From NCBI GenBank assembly GCA_963718695.1, contig OY970371.1, positions 1,860,001 through 1,924,000 of the forward strand: a stretch of 64,000 nucleotides of DNA, written 5' to 3'. A program made the translations under genes and the position numbers. Source of the DNA: Manganitrophus sp963718695 (GTDB taxonomy: Bacteria > Nitrospirota > Nitrospiria > SBBL01 > Manganitrophaceae). Positions 1 to 8,938 of this stretch are shown here, piece by piece (position 1 is the first letter of the stretch; every line of letters starts with the position of its first letter). The notes under the pieces are model-generated. The model was not told where the DNA came from, searched no databases, and saw nothing but the letters and a program-made list of their open reading frames with translations.

Positions 1-1090
1 CCTTCAGGAAGCGCAGCTCCGTGTCGGCGGTGGGAATTTCCACAGGGGAGCCGAACTCGATCTCCCCGGTCTCCCCCTCGTAATGGGACAGATGCATCGG
101 AGCGATCAGCCGACGCCAGCGGGACGCCGGGATCGGAAGATCCCGGACGGCTTCATAACATCCCCACTCCAGGAGGCATTCGAAATACTTCCAGGCCTCT
201 CCCGATGCCGCGATCTGATCCGCCGTGGCTTTGACGACCCCGTTTTCAAGCGATCTGATCCTCTCCGAGGTCCTGGCGGAATCGTACAACCTGTTCCGGT
301 CCGGCACCCGGACGCGCCATCGGTCGCCGCACAAATGCATATACACCCGCATCCCCCTCCGGCTGAAGTTCGGCCATGTCCGCGAACCGTCTTCCGCGCT
401 TGAGAGGACCAGGCCCTGCAGGAACGTCGCTCCTTTCGTGGTAAAGGAACTCTCCGGGTTCAACTCCACCAGAGCGACGCCGTCCGGAAGTTCGAACCGG
501 AGCCCCTCCCAGATGTCCAGCGCATACGGCCGCTTCAGCGACTCGGCATTCAGATACACCGGAACCGGGAATCCTCGGACGATCGCTTCGAGCGCCTCTT
601 TGAGCTTCCCGATCCGGTTTTCTTCCCCGGCGTCCACGATCGAATTCTTCAAATGCAGGACGATCGAGGTTCCCGACTGGATAACGCATGGCTGCAGCGC
701 GACCGGCTCGCCGGAGAGAATCCGGCCGCTGTGCAGCACCGCCCTCCGTCCCCGCGATCTGATCTCAACGGTTACGGCCGCGTACAGCGCCGCGTAGAAT
801 CCCAGCCCGAACGGATTTTCCCGCTCGATCACCTCCGGCTCCCATCCCGATCCGCCCAGGGTGAGAAGCAATTGAAAGTCCGCGATGCCCGATCCGTTGT
901 CGTCGATCCGGAAATAGTTCGGATCGCTCCGGTCGATATGAATATTGATCCGGGTGGCCCCCGCGCGCCTAGCGTTCTGCAAGAGCTCCCTGATCCAGAT
1001 CTGGTCCCCGGAGAAAACCTCGCCGAAATTTTTCATCATGGCGTTTAAATTCACGTCGATCTTGATCGATCGATTCTCTTCGATTTGCAT
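1..1090 (-). CDS. GHKL (Hsp90-like) ATPase-domain protein, 3' end outside window
   Basis: The frame is open from an ATG at 1090 to the window edge, giving at least 363 residues; the C-terminus is missing. The start follows GGGAGG about nine bases upstream. Residues about 20-110 show the Bergerat ATP-binding pattern: an E-L-L-Q-N-A helix (N box, with N in the Hsp90-type position), D-D-N-G-S-G-I (G1 box) and N-P-F-G-L-G-F-Y (G2-like lid). This arrangement is typical of Hsp90/MORC/MutL-like ATPases rather than of sensor kinases, and no H box or membrane segment is seen. It starts 43 bases after the stop of the methyltransferase gene, so the two are probably co-transcribed. The family assignment is by motif only; the biological role is unknown. 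Confidence 0.72.
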   Translation of the reverse strand, partial: MQIEENRSIKIDVNLNAMMKNFGEVFSGDQIWIRELLQNARRAGATRINIHIDRSDPNYFRIDDNGSGIADFQLLLTLGGSGWEPEVIERENPFGLGFYAALYAAVTVEIRSRGRRAVLHSGRILSGEPVALQPCVIQSGTSIVLHLKNSIVDAGEENRIGKLKEALEAIVRGFPVPVYLNAESLKRPYALDIWEGLRFELPDGVALVELNPESSFTTKGATFLQGLVLSSAEDGSRTWPNFSRRGMRVYMHLCGDRWRVRVPDRNRLYDSARTSERIRSLENGVVKATADQIAASGEAWKYFECLLEWGCYEAVRDLPIPASRWRRLIAPMHLSHYEGETGEIEFGSPVEIPTADTELRFLK

Positions 1091-1133
1091 CCGTCGCCGC
1101 CTCCCTTTCATCTATTGCATTAATTACATTCGG

Positions 1134-3698
1134 TCAGCCGACCGGTTGGAGCCGTATTTTTCGCCCTTGCGCCGTCCGGGCGCCGGACGATATCTCCTGC
1201 GCCTTTTGCATCACAGCGATCAACTCCTCCGTTTTCCGAACCAGGTTCCCAATCCGCTTCTCCGTCAGGCCGCCAGAATTGAAATCCTTCAGATACCGTT
1301 GATACTGTTCTTGCCGTGCGATTAAATCGAAGGTCGCAAGCGCTTCATTCTTCTCTCTGAGCTTCACCGCGTCCTGCTCAACCAAATTGAGCAGAAGCCG
1401 CGCCAACGCTTCCACCAGACCGTTTCCTGAATCGAGCAGCGGGGAGATGCGCCTTCTTTGCGGCAGGACCCCTCGAACCAGATCCTGCCGCCAGGAGTTC
1501 CCCAACGCGGCGCTCAGCTCCTCTCTCGCGGCCTTGCCGACGGCATTGAATTCAGCGACATGAGAAATCAACAGACGCCTCCGCTGGCGCATTTTGGCGA
1601 GGACCTCTTTCCGCTCCTCCTCGGGGAAGGCCTCCAGGAGTTCCGAGATTTCGCTCTCTTTCAGCAGATATATCGAGAAGGGATACGGCGTCCGCTTCAG
1701 TGTCGGATGAGTACCACCGAAGGCAACCCCGTCGAAGGGACCATGCCGCTCCGCGATCTCACGCAGGGCAAGGGCGGGGTAGATGGCGGAGAGAAGGTAA
1801 AACCGGGAGAAGAAACGATCGGAAACGGAGAGAACCGCGCGGAAGACCCTCTTCACATCGACCGCCACGGTGGAGGCCGGAGAGGGATTTCTTCTCTTCT
1901 TCGCGAAAATCCCCCGAAGCGGGTTGGTCCGGAGCGTCCGCTCGATCTCCTTCCGGACCGGAATGTTCCACCGCTCCGACAGTCCGGCCAGCCACTCGTT
2001 CAGTTCTTCGAACGTCCCGATCTGATGAAACCGCTGATTGTTTACCTCCTCGATCCGCTTTTCGTGCCGGTCCGCCTCTTCATTGTCATATCGCAGCTTC
2101 GCGGAGGTCCGCTTCGCCTCCAGATCGTTCCGCAGGGCCTCTTTGATTCGGCCGAAAATCCGAAGCAGATTTGCGGATTGCAACATCCGCATGGAAGGAC
2201 CGAGCAGCTGGCGCTCCATGCTTTTCCATCGTGAAGGAGAAAGACATAAATCGACGAAGGATGCCAGCTGCTCATGGTGGACCTGGATGATCGCGCACTC
2301 CGAAAAAACGGTCTGCTTTCCATTAGCTTCTCTTGAAGAGAGGAACACATTGACCGAGACAAAACATTCCGCCCTGATCTGCCGCTTCTCCGCGATCCCC
2401 TCCCCATCGAAGACGTAGGCCGGCATCGAGACCGGCACCAACTCGGCGTCGTTTTCGGAGAACGGCTGGCCGGTGATCGCCAGGATCATCATCGGGTGAG
2501 TGACGTGCCCCGACGCGTGGCGGGTCCTTTTGAAGTTGCGAGACCGTGCGGAGGTGATCAGAATCGAAATCCCCCCTTCCCGCAGCTTCACCGGCAGGAT
2601 CTGACGGGTGTAGGCGGCCAACGAGAATCCCTGCGGCCCTTTCGTCAACCCCATGGCCCGTAACTGCCGGTCGAAACCGCTCTTCGGATGGTCGAACGTA
2701 TACGGAGGGTTTGCGATCAACAGATCGAAGAGATGATCCGGAAGAAGGGTCAGCAGATCGAACGCATGCGACTTAAAAACGGCGCAATTCCGGACGGGGT
2801 GGATGGCGCGCCCCTCTCTGCAGGCGAATACGATCGCCTCCGGGTCGACCATCGTGGTGACCTCCGCGATCTCCGCGGAGATCGGATTGAGATCGTTCGC
2901 TACGATCAAAAAACCTGGGTGATGAACCATCGGACGGATCAGGCTCCCCTTTCCGACGTTCGGCTCCAGGACATTGATCTCCTCTCCCGCGATCGCGGAG
3001 AGAGGAATCAACCGAAGAAGGTGTTGAAACACTTCAGGGGAGTAATAAGCGCCGTTTCCTTCATCGGAGTTCAACCTCCTCGCCGCTGATTCGAAGATCT
3101 CCTTCCCTGCCGCCTCTTCTTCCAGCGTCTTGAGCCCTTCCAGAAAATAATCGACGCGGGCCGCGGAGATCTCTCCGGAGGAGAACTGCCGCGCCTGGCT
3201 CCGCAACGACTCGGCCAACGACGCGGCCGCCGGAGGAAACTCCGACCCGAGCAGCGCATACAGGCCGGAAAGGAGCGCTTTTCTCTGGGAGGCTGGGGGT
3301 TGCCGGTCCCGGATATAAGTCAGTTGGCTGCGGATCAGATCGGGCGAGACGGCAAGCCCCCCTTCGCCGGAATAATCAAGATAAAGCCTCTCCTGTGCGG
3401 TGGCCATTGCCATCCATGCATCACAGAGGCCGGGATGGGCACCCTCTCTCAACTTCGGCAGCAGTTCGATCAATCGGGACCTTACTCCCGGCAGCCGGTT
3501 CACCGCGGCGATATGCCTTCCGGCGCGGTCCCCGCTCCCGTCAAAATGGGTCACCCACCGGGAGGGCGAGAGCCGGTAGGAGAGAAATGGATAGCTTTCG
3601 CTCCGCTCCTCTTCGAAAAGAACCGCCGGCTTGAAACACGATGCATGGGTTTCTTCCGTTTGCTGTAACAAAGAGAACAAACCGAGTTGTTCCGCCAT
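1134..3698 (-). CDS. NPPY-motif SAM-dependent DNA methyltransferase-like protein
   Basis: This 854-residue protein has an amino-methyltransferase core: a SAM-binding motif I (LEPNVGKGSLI, residues 244-254), an acidic motif II (NDLNP, about 268-272) and the catalytic NPPY motif IV at 330-333, as in N6-adenine or N4-cytosine methylases. The N-terminal 200 residues and the C-terminal 400, which are charged and coiled-coil-like, are not recognised. The start is supported by AGGAGG seven bases before the ATG. No restriction endonuclease gene is adjacent, and the next gene downstream is a GHKL ATPase. It could be an orphan plasmid methylase or part of a two-gene module with that ATPase. The methyltransferase fold is secure; substrate and target sequence are not known. 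Confidence 0.75.
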   Translation of the reverse strand: MAEQLGLFSLLQQTEETHASCFKPAVLFEEERSESYPFLSYRLSPSRWVTHFDGSGDRAGRHIAAVNRLPGVRSRLIELLPKLREGAHPGLCDAWMAMATAQERLYLDYSGEGGLAVSPDLIRSQLTYIRDRQPPASQRKALLSGLYALLGSEFPPAAASLAESLRSQARQFSSGEISAARVDYFLEGLKTLEEEAAGKEIFESAARRLNSDEGNGAYYSPEVFQHLLRLIPLSAIAGEEINVLEPNVGKGSLIRPMVHHPGFLIVANDLNPISAEIAEVTTMVDPEAIVFACREGRAIHPVRNCAVFKSHAFDLLTLLPDHLFDLLIANPPYTFDHPKSGFDRQLRAMGLTKGPQGFSLAAYTRQILPVKLREGGISILITSARSRNFKRTRHASGHVTHPMMILAITGQPFSENDAELVPVSMPAYVFDGEGIAEKRQIRAECFVSVNVFLSSREANGKQTVFSECAIIQVHHEQLASFVDLCLSPSRWKSMERQLLGPSMRMLQSANLLRIFGRIKEALRNDLEAKRTSAKLRYDNEEADRHEKRIEEVNNQRFHQIGTFEELNEWLAGLSERWNIPVRKEIERTLRTNPLRGIFAKKRRNPSPASTVAVDVKRVFRAVLSVSDRFFSRFYLLSAIYPALALREIAERHGPFDGVAFGGTHPTLKRTPYPFSIYLLKESEISELLEAFPEEERKEVLAKMRQRRRLLISHVAEFNAVGKAAREELSAALGNSWRQDLVRGVLPQRRRISPLLDSGNGLVEALARLLLNLVEQDAVKLREKNEALATFDLIARQEQYQRYLKDFNSGGLTEKRIGNLVRKTEELIAVMQKAQEISSGARTAQGRKIRLQPVG

Positions 3699-3710
3699 AG
3701 ACCTCCTAAA

Positions 3711-3744
3711 GAAAAGGGGCCCGGAGACGTTGCCTCCGGACCCC
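3711..3744 (-). terminator. Intrinsic terminator before the methyltransferase gene
   Basis: An 11-bp stem (3716-3726 with 3734-3744, one G-T pair on one strand) with a seven-base loop is followed on the minus strand by TTTTC. It ends the DUF932-like gene. It lies directly against the methyltransferase ribosome binding site (3705-3710), so readthrough would control that gene like an attenuator unless a promoter lies inside the hairpin region. Confidence 0.7.
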
Positions 3745-3819
3745 CTCTTTTATAGGGTGAAGAGCCCCGAATCGACCGGGAACTCCCTTCACTTCCCTCT
3801 GTCCGATATTCCGCCTGGT

Positions 3820-4950
3820 CTACCCAGTGATCAGCTCCATCGCCGCCTCTTCGAGGTCCAGTTTTTTATCACCGGCCTGGTTTTGGGCCATGAGCGATAG
3901 CACATTCGATAATCTCCACGCGGAACGCTCCGGCGGCAGGTAGGTGATATCGGTGACATTCTCGAATAACGTCTCCGCGGTGCGCGTCTGCTCTTTCGTC
4001 ATCACGCCCCGCTTGCGGAACCCCTCCAGAGCGACCCTCACGTCGATCCGCTTTTCATTCGCATCCGCGATCAGACCGCAGACCGAGTCCGCGCGCCGGT
4101 CGATCCCCTCCGAAAGGATATCCCTCACGGCGCTTGCGACTGTTTCGGTATCGAGATCGTACGTCCTCTGACTGAGCACCGCCTCATCCTCCGGCTTGAA
4201 TCTCCTTCCGATGTGAATCTCTCTCAGACAGTTCTCGCCGATGGCGAAGTTCGTACACCAGAGCCGCATCATGAAAAACTGGATCTGAAGCGCCCCGGCT
4301 CCGTAATCCGACGTGGTGAGGCTGAATCCGAAGGCGATCACCTCGTGGGGCGCCGGCGAATAGAGCCGGTCCTGGAGCAATTTGATATGGTAGCGGGTTT
4401 CGGTGTTCACCCCATCGACGGGAACCATTCCCGACCGGAGCCCTTCTTCCATGAAGACCTGAATGATCGGCGTGGCGTCCAGCGAGCGACGGTAGGCGGA
4501 GGAGAGCACCCCTTTGACGGTGTCTCCGACGACCCGGAAGAGAAGGCGGTCGACGCCGACCGCGTGATCGGTTAATTTCTTCATGCTGGTCAGCAGGAGC
4601 GCTTCGGCCCACGGCGCTTCGATGCGCCGCAACCGGTCGACGTAGACTCTCGGCATTCCCATCCGGGTGAGGGTCTGTCCCAAGGCATGGTCGGTGAAAT
4701 TCAGGAGTCTGTCCCCAACCCTGGCCTGAATTTGTGAGGCGGTGGCGGCCGCCGGGTCGATCCGGTAATCGATCGCGGGCGCCGGCGCCAGGATGTCCCG
4801 GCGTCTCTCATACTCTTCGGCGATCCCTTCCATCGCCAGTCGCGCCTTTTGCCGCCCCCGTCCGAGAATTTCCTCCATTTTCGCCCTCGCCCGCCGCTCG
4901 GCGTCCGAGGCGGCCTCTTCATACATTTTGCCGTCATGATGGTAAAGCAT
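3820..4950 (-). CDS. DUF932-like plasmid/phage protein
   Basis: This 376-residue protein resembles the DUF932 (phage/plasmid-like TIGR03299) group in overall pattern. It has a central GVLSSAYRRSLD segment where family members carry a V-L-S-x-x-Y-x-x-x-D motif, and a C-terminal W-x-L-x-N segment. Proteins of this family occur on plasmids and phages near replication or repair genes, and their function is unknown. The N-terminal 60 residues are a charged helix. I use the ATG at 4950, which has AAAGGGG eight bases upstream, instead of an upstream GTG at 4959 that would overlap the ribosome binding site. The gene is flanked downstream by a strong terminator. The family call is by motif memory. Confidence 0.6.
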   Translation of the reverse strand: MLYHHDGKMYEEAASDAERRARAKMEEILGRGRQKARLAMEGIAEEYERRRDILAPAPAIDYRIDPAAATASQIQARVGDRLLNFTDHALGQTLTRMGMPRVYVDRLRRIEAPWAEALLLTSMKKLTDHAVGVDRLLFRVVGDTVKGVLSSAYRRSLDATPIIQVFMEEGLRSGMVPVDGVNTETRYHIKLLQDRLYSPAPHEVIAFGFSLTTSDYGAGALQIQFFMMRLWCTNFAIGENCLREIHIGRRFKPEDEAVLSQRTYDLDTETVASAVRDILSEGIDRRADSVCGLIADANEKRIDVRVALEGFRKRGVMTKEQTRTAETLFENVTDITYLPPERSAWRLSNVLSLMAQNQAGDKKLDLEEAAMELITG

Positions 4951-5001
4951 GTGGTTCACCCCTTTCCTGTTCGAATGAACGAACGCTCTTATGATGCTGT
5001 G

Positions 5002-5418
5002 TCATCGATTCATGATCGATTCGACCCGGTTTCCCCCGACGATCAGAGAATCGATCAGTTGAATGCCGATCAACTCACCCGCCGACATGAGTCGCCGGGT
5101 GATCAGGTGGTCCTCCTTCGATGGGATGGGATCTCCTGAAGGATGATTGTGAACCAGGATGATCTTCGCCGCGGCCGCGAGCAGCGCGACCCTGAACACA
5201 ATCTGGGGCTGAATGATGCATTGATTGATCCCCCCGACGGCTAGGGAATGGATATGCGTCGGCGTGTTTTTGTTGTCCAAACAGATGATCAACGCCTCCT
5301 CGCGGTCATGAAAACGGTAGTACCGCTTGAGCATCGCGTGAACATCTTCTTTATCTCTGACTCGTGTCGCCCATTGGGGCCGGGCCTCTTTGATCAGCTT
5401 TACTCTGACCCATTGCAT
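5002..5418 (-). CDS. RadC-like JAMM/JAB domain protein
   Basis: The 138 residues correspond to the MPN+/JAMM domain of RadC without the helix-hairpin-helix region of full-length RadC. The metal-binding signature is complete: His90-Asn-His92-Pro-Ser-Gly and Asp103, with a preceding acidic E-E-A-L-I segment near residue 41. Short RadC proteins of this kind are common on plasmids and integrative elements. Despite the historical name, the DNA repair role is disputed and the biochemical activity is uncertain. The start codon ATG at 5418 has AGGAGA upstream. It lies 49 bases after the stop of a small hypothetical gene in the same direction. Confidence 0.85.
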   Translation of the reverse strand: MQWVRVKLIKEARPQWATRVRDKEDVHAMLKRYYRFHDREEALIICLDNKNTPTHIHSLAVGGINQCIIQPQIVFRVALLAAAAKIILVHNHPSGDPIPSKEDHLITRRLMSAGELIGIQLIDSLIVGGNRVESIMNR

Positions 5419-5467
5419 CCGGCTTCATCTCCTGTCGGATATCACGTGACGGCGGCGCGAGAGAGGC

Positions 5468-5929
5468 CTATTTCTTCGGAAATCGCTTCCCTTCAACCGC
5501 CCGCTGAATATGGAGGATGCTGCCCCCCAAAATCTTTTTCGTCAGATGCATCTTTTGTAAGATCTCATCCGGCAACTTCGCCCGGTTGATCCGATAGACC
5601 TCCGCCGGCAGATAGGCGGCCTCCCCTTCGGGGATCGTCTTCAGGAGATCTTCCGTCCCCACGATCCAGACGATGTCGTTTAATCTCCGGCTGTGGATCA
5701 TCACCCTGACCTGCTCCAGGCTTCTCAGATAAAAGAGAACGTCTTGCTTTTTTCCCTGGATGCGCTTTTGCAGGTCCTCTCTCATCGCTTCCCTCGCCGA
5801 AACCTCATCGGCCGGAACCGGGAGGGGATCCAATACGATTAGATTCTCATCCTTGACGGTCGGATTGAATCCCGCCTCCCATGCCTCCCGGACAAGCGGA
5901 TGTGTGTCTTTCAGAATATTCCCGGTCAT
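5468..5929 (-). CDS. Hypothetical protein after the helicase
   Basis: This is a 153-residue soluble protein of unknown function. It contains a charged helix (about residues 40-65) and a segment D-I-V-W-I-V-G-T-E-D-L-L that looks like a globular core. I chose the ATG at 5929, preceded by AGGTGG about eight bases upstream. The frame stays open further upstream but only through the end of the helicase gene. The start lies 25 bases after the helicase stop, so it is likely the third gene of a primase-helicase-hypothetical operon. I do not recognise the family. Confidence 0.6.
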   Translation of the reverse strand: MTGNILKDTHPLVREAWEAGFNPTVKDENLIVLDPLPVPADEVSAREAMREDLQKRIQGKKQDVLFYLRSLEQVRVMIHSRRLNDIVWIVGTEDLLKTIPEGEAAYLPAEVYRINRAKLPDEILQKMHLTKKILGGSILHIQRAVEGKRFPKK

Positions 5930-5954
5930 CGGGTCTTCCACCTCTTTATCGTTA

Positions 5955-7808
5955 TTAAACCTGAGAATGCGGACCGAGCATCCGCCCCATCTCGTCGACA
6001 AAGTACGATCGCTGCCGCACTTCGTTCTGGACATACCGGGCATGCGTGATATAGAGCCGCTCCTTCGCGCGGGTCACCCCGACGAACATCAGCCGGCGCT
6101 CTTCTTCCAGGTTGCCCTTGATGTACGGGATGTTTCCCTGAAACGCTCCCATCAGAAAGACCACCCGGAACTCAAGGCCCTTCGCCCCGTGAAGGGTGAT
6201 CAGGCGAATGCCCCCCTTCTCCTTCGGGGTTCCTCCCTGGATCGCCGAAATCGCTATCTCGTTGATAAAGTTCGTCAGGCTCGGTCCGGACGACAGCTCG
6301 AATTGATCGGCCATCTGGGCGAGATCTTTTAAACGGCCGAGCCGCTTTTCATATTCGGAGGCCCCTCGTGAGATCTTCTGTAGATGGGAGAGATAATCGA
6401 ACTCCTTCGCCGCCGCCCGCATGAGATCCGAAATACATAATTGCTCCATTTTGGGACGAAGCCGGTCCAGCCGGGTCAAGACCTCCTTAAGACGCTGACA
6501 CGCTTCCCCCTGCAGATATTGATTTTCAACGGCGAGTTCCGTTGCCCGATAGAGGCTGACCTCATTTCGTTCCGCGATATCCTCCAGCAAATCGATCGTC
6601 CGGACGGTGATTCCGGGCGCTAGTTTGAAAATCCGCTCCATCGCGGGAGAGTTCTCCGGCAGCGCGACCGCGGTGATCAGACCCATCATGTCGCGCACCT
6701 CCCTCAGATCGTAGAAGGACCGGTCGCCCATCTTCCGGCAGGGAATATTCATCTTTTTTAACGACGCTTCGACAATCGCAAGCGGCGCATGCCGCCTTCC
6801 CAGAATGGCAATCTCGTCGGAAGGGACCCCCTTGGCCTGAAGGGCGAGGATCTCCTTCGCCACGAAATCCCCCTCTTCCGCTTCGGATCCGAATCCGCGG
6901 ATCTCCAGATGCCCATCCGCTTCTTGAGCGCAGACGAGTTCCTTCTCAAACCGCTTCAGATTGTTCCTGATCAGAGAGCATGCCGCCTCCAGCAAGACCC
7001 GGGGAAGGCGGTAGCTCTTCTTGAGTGTGATGATCTTCGGAGAGAAATCGGCGACGAACAGGGCGATGACTTCCGGGGTCGATGAGCGGAACGAGTAGAT
7101 CGATTGGTCGTCGTCCCCTACCACGGCGATCCCGCGCTCTCTTCCTAAGTGCGAGATCAGCTGATATTGCGCCGGATCGGAATCCTGGAATTCGTCGATG
7201 ATGATGTGACGCCATTGATCCCTCACCTCCGCCAGGGTATTGAGGTCCTCTTTTAATAGCTTCAGACAGAGATAGATCAGGTCATTGAAATCGATACACC
7301 CCAACGATTTCATTTTCACTTGGTAGGCGTTGAAGACCTCCGGGAAGGGGTGGGATTCGGAGGTAATCCGCTCCTCCGCGTTGGCCTGGGATTTGATTCT
7401 CGCGATCGTTCCGGCCAGTTCCGTGATATCGAGCTGGGCCTCGTTCAGTCCGATCTCACGGATGCAATCTTTGAGGATTTTATTGCCCTGCTCCATCGAG
7501 GCGATATTGAAGGCGGTATTGTACCCGAGTTTGTGAATGTGACCTCTCAACATCTGCGCGCAGGTCCCATGGATCGTCCGGATCCAGGAGAGGCGCTTTC
7601 CGGTCAGGGAGAGGACACGGTCTCTCATCGCTTGGGACGCTTTATTCGTGAAAGTAACCGCCAAAATCCTTTCGGGATCTTCTCCCTCCCCGATCAACGC
7701 GGCGATCCGATGGGCGATCGTCTCAGTTTTTCCGGTTCCGGGCCCCGCCAGAATCAATAACGGGACATCCCGGGTCAAAACGGCTTCCTTCTGTTCATCG
7801 TTGAGCAA
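5955..7808 (-). CDS. UvrD/Rep-family superfamily I DNA helicase
   Basis: This 617-residue protein has the SF1A motif set in order: Q-motif N-D-E-Q near the N-terminus, Walker A A-G-P-G-T-G-K-T (21-28), motif Ia T-F-T-N-K-A, Walker B I-I-D-E-F-Q-D, motif III V-V-G-D-D-D-Q-S-I-Y, motif V T-L-H-G-A-K-G-L-E-F, and motif VI E-E-R-R-L-M-F-V-G-V-T-R-A. It is slightly shorter than chromosomal UvrD (about 720), lacking a long C-terminal tail. It should unwind DNA 3' to 5'. The start is TTG at 7808, chosen because AGGAGG lies just upstream and the coding region begins there. The gene overlaps the primase stop by 14 bases, suggesting translational coupling and a joint replication role. Confidence 0.92.
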   Translation of the reverse strand: MLNDEQKEAVLTRDVPLLILAGPGTGKTETIAHRIAALIGEGEDPERILAVTFTNKASQAMRDRVLSLTGKRLSWIRTIHGTCAQMLRGHIHKLGYNTAFNIASMEQGNKILKDCIREIGLNEAQLDITELAGTIARIKSQANAEERITSESHPFPEVFNAYQVKMKSLGCIDFNDLIYLCLKLLKEDLNTLAEVRDQWRHIIIDEFQDSDPAQYQLISHLGRERGIAVVGDDDQSIYSFRSSTPEVIALFVADFSPKIITLKKSYRLPRVLLEAACSLIRNNLKRFEKELVCAQEADGHLEIRGFGSEAEEGDFVAKEILALQAKGVPSDEIAILGRRHAPLAIVEASLKKMNIPCRKMGDRSFYDLREVRDMMGLITAVALPENSPAMERIFKLAPGITVRTIDLLEDIAERNEVSLYRATELAVENQYLQGEACQRLKEVLTRLDRLRPKMEQLCISDLMRAAAKEFDYLSHLQKISRGASEYEKRLGRLKDLAQMADQFELSSGPSLTNFINEIAISAIQGGTPKEKGGIRLITLHGAKGLEFRVVFLMGAFQGNIPYIKGNLEEERRLMFVGVTRAKERLYITHARYVQNEVRQRSYFVDEMGRMLGPHSQV

Positions 7809-8844
7809 CGGTCCCCTCCTTTTTGCCCCAAAGGGAAGGTCCTTTTGGGACCCTTTCTTTCGCCAGGTAGCATTCGTTCACATCCTTCCCGTCGGGAAGA
7901 TCGAGTTTCAGATGGGCAATTCCCCGCTTGTCGAATTCTTCTGATAAATAGGCGGCCGCCTCCTTCCCGGGCCGATCCGGATCGAGACAGAGCACAACCC
8001 GTTTACCTCCGAGCAGATCGAGCCGGCTTTCCCTGATGCTCCCGGTCCCTGGGATTCCGACGGCGGGATAACCCGCCTGCAAGAGGGTCAGCGTGTCGAT
8101 CTCTCCCTCACAAAGGTAGAGGTCCCGGGTCGATTTGATGATCTCCTGGTTGTAGAAGATCCGCGCCCGCTCCGTCATGACAAACCGGCTGACCCCGCGT
8201 TCCTTCGCCTCCGCTTTCGTCAGAAGACAGCGGCCCTTGATCGCATCGACGCATTCCCGCATCCGGTACGGAAAGAGCAGAAAACTTAAGCCCTCTTTCG
8301 CGAAGAGATAGAACCGAGTGAGGCCCACGGCTTTCAACCGGCCGCGCCCAAACCTTCGACTCATGCGCCAGAAAAGATTTCTGTAATCTTCCGGCCGGAG
8401 GAATCCGACATCCATTTTCCGGGCGGTGTCGATATCGATTCCCCTCCCCGTCAGGTAACGGATTCCTTCCTTTTCCAAGGGGGTTTCCGATAAGAAAGAT
8501 TGAAGAATCTCGTTCTTCTCTTCGGCCGCCATCCTTTTTTCCGGGCGATCAGTCCCAATGCCCCCCATTCCGCGGGGCGCTCTCTCCGGCCTGCTCCTTG
8601 CCGAGAGATATTTCAATGCCTCGTGAAAGGGCAGATTCAATACCTGCATGACCAGGTCGATCACGGATCCGCCGATTTGGGGGCAGACATAGCAGCGGAA
8701 GGTGTTCTTCTCGATGTTGAAGTGAAGAGAGGGATTCCGGTCGGGCTGATGCGCGAAGCAGTGGGCCGAGCGGCCTCTGATTTTCAGCCCGAACCTTTCC
8801 GCAACATCCAGGATTGGAATCGACTTGATCGTTCTGATATCCAT
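7795..8844 (-). CDS. DnaG-like primase (CHC2 zinc finger plus TOPRIM)
   Basis: This 349-residue protein combines a CHC2 zinc-binding domain (Cys29, His32, Cys51, Cys54), a linker and a TOPRIM domain with E-G-E-I-D near residue 243 and the metal-binding D-P-D near 284. It is much shorter than chromosomal DnaG (about 600) and lacks the C-terminal helicase-binding domain, as is typical for plasmid and phage primases. It would make RNA primers on single-stranded DNA. The stop overlaps the helicase start by 14 bases, so the two form a replication pair. The ATG at 8844 has AGGAGG very close upstream. Confidence 0.88.
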   Translation of the reverse strand: MDIRTIKSIPILDVAERFGLKIRGRSAHCFAHQPDRNPSLHFNIEKNTFRCYVCPQIGGSVIDLVMQVLNLPFHEALKYLSARSRPERAPRGMGGIGTDRPEKRMAAEEKNEILQSFLSETPLEKEGIRYLTGRGIDIDTARKMDVGFLRPEDYRNLFWRMSRRFGRGRLKAVGLTRFYLFAKEGLSFLLFPYRMRECVDAIKGRCLLTKAEAKERGVSRFVMTERARIFYNQEIIKSTRDLYLCEGEIDTLTLLQAGYPAVGIPGTGSIRESRLDLLGGKRVVLCLDPDRPGKEAAAYLSEEFDKRGIAHLKLDLPDGKDVNECYLAKERVPKGPSLWGKKEGTVAQR

Positions 8845-8896
8845 GCTCCTCCTATAAAAATTGAACGCCGTAATCTTTCGCTTTAGGGCCTATTTT

Positions 8897-8927
8897 AAAA
8901 GAGGCCCCGAAGGGACTCCGGGGCCTC
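8897..8927 (-). terminator. Intrinsic terminator after the Gp3-like gene
   Basis: A perfect 9-bp GC-rich stem (8901-8909 with 8919-8927, nine-base loop) is followed on the minus strand by TTTTAAAAT. It lies 12 bases after the Gp3-like stop and before the primase gene, so the primase-helicase operon should have its own promoter in 8845-8896. Confidence 0.8.
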
Positions 8928-8938
8928 CCGCTTAAGAT

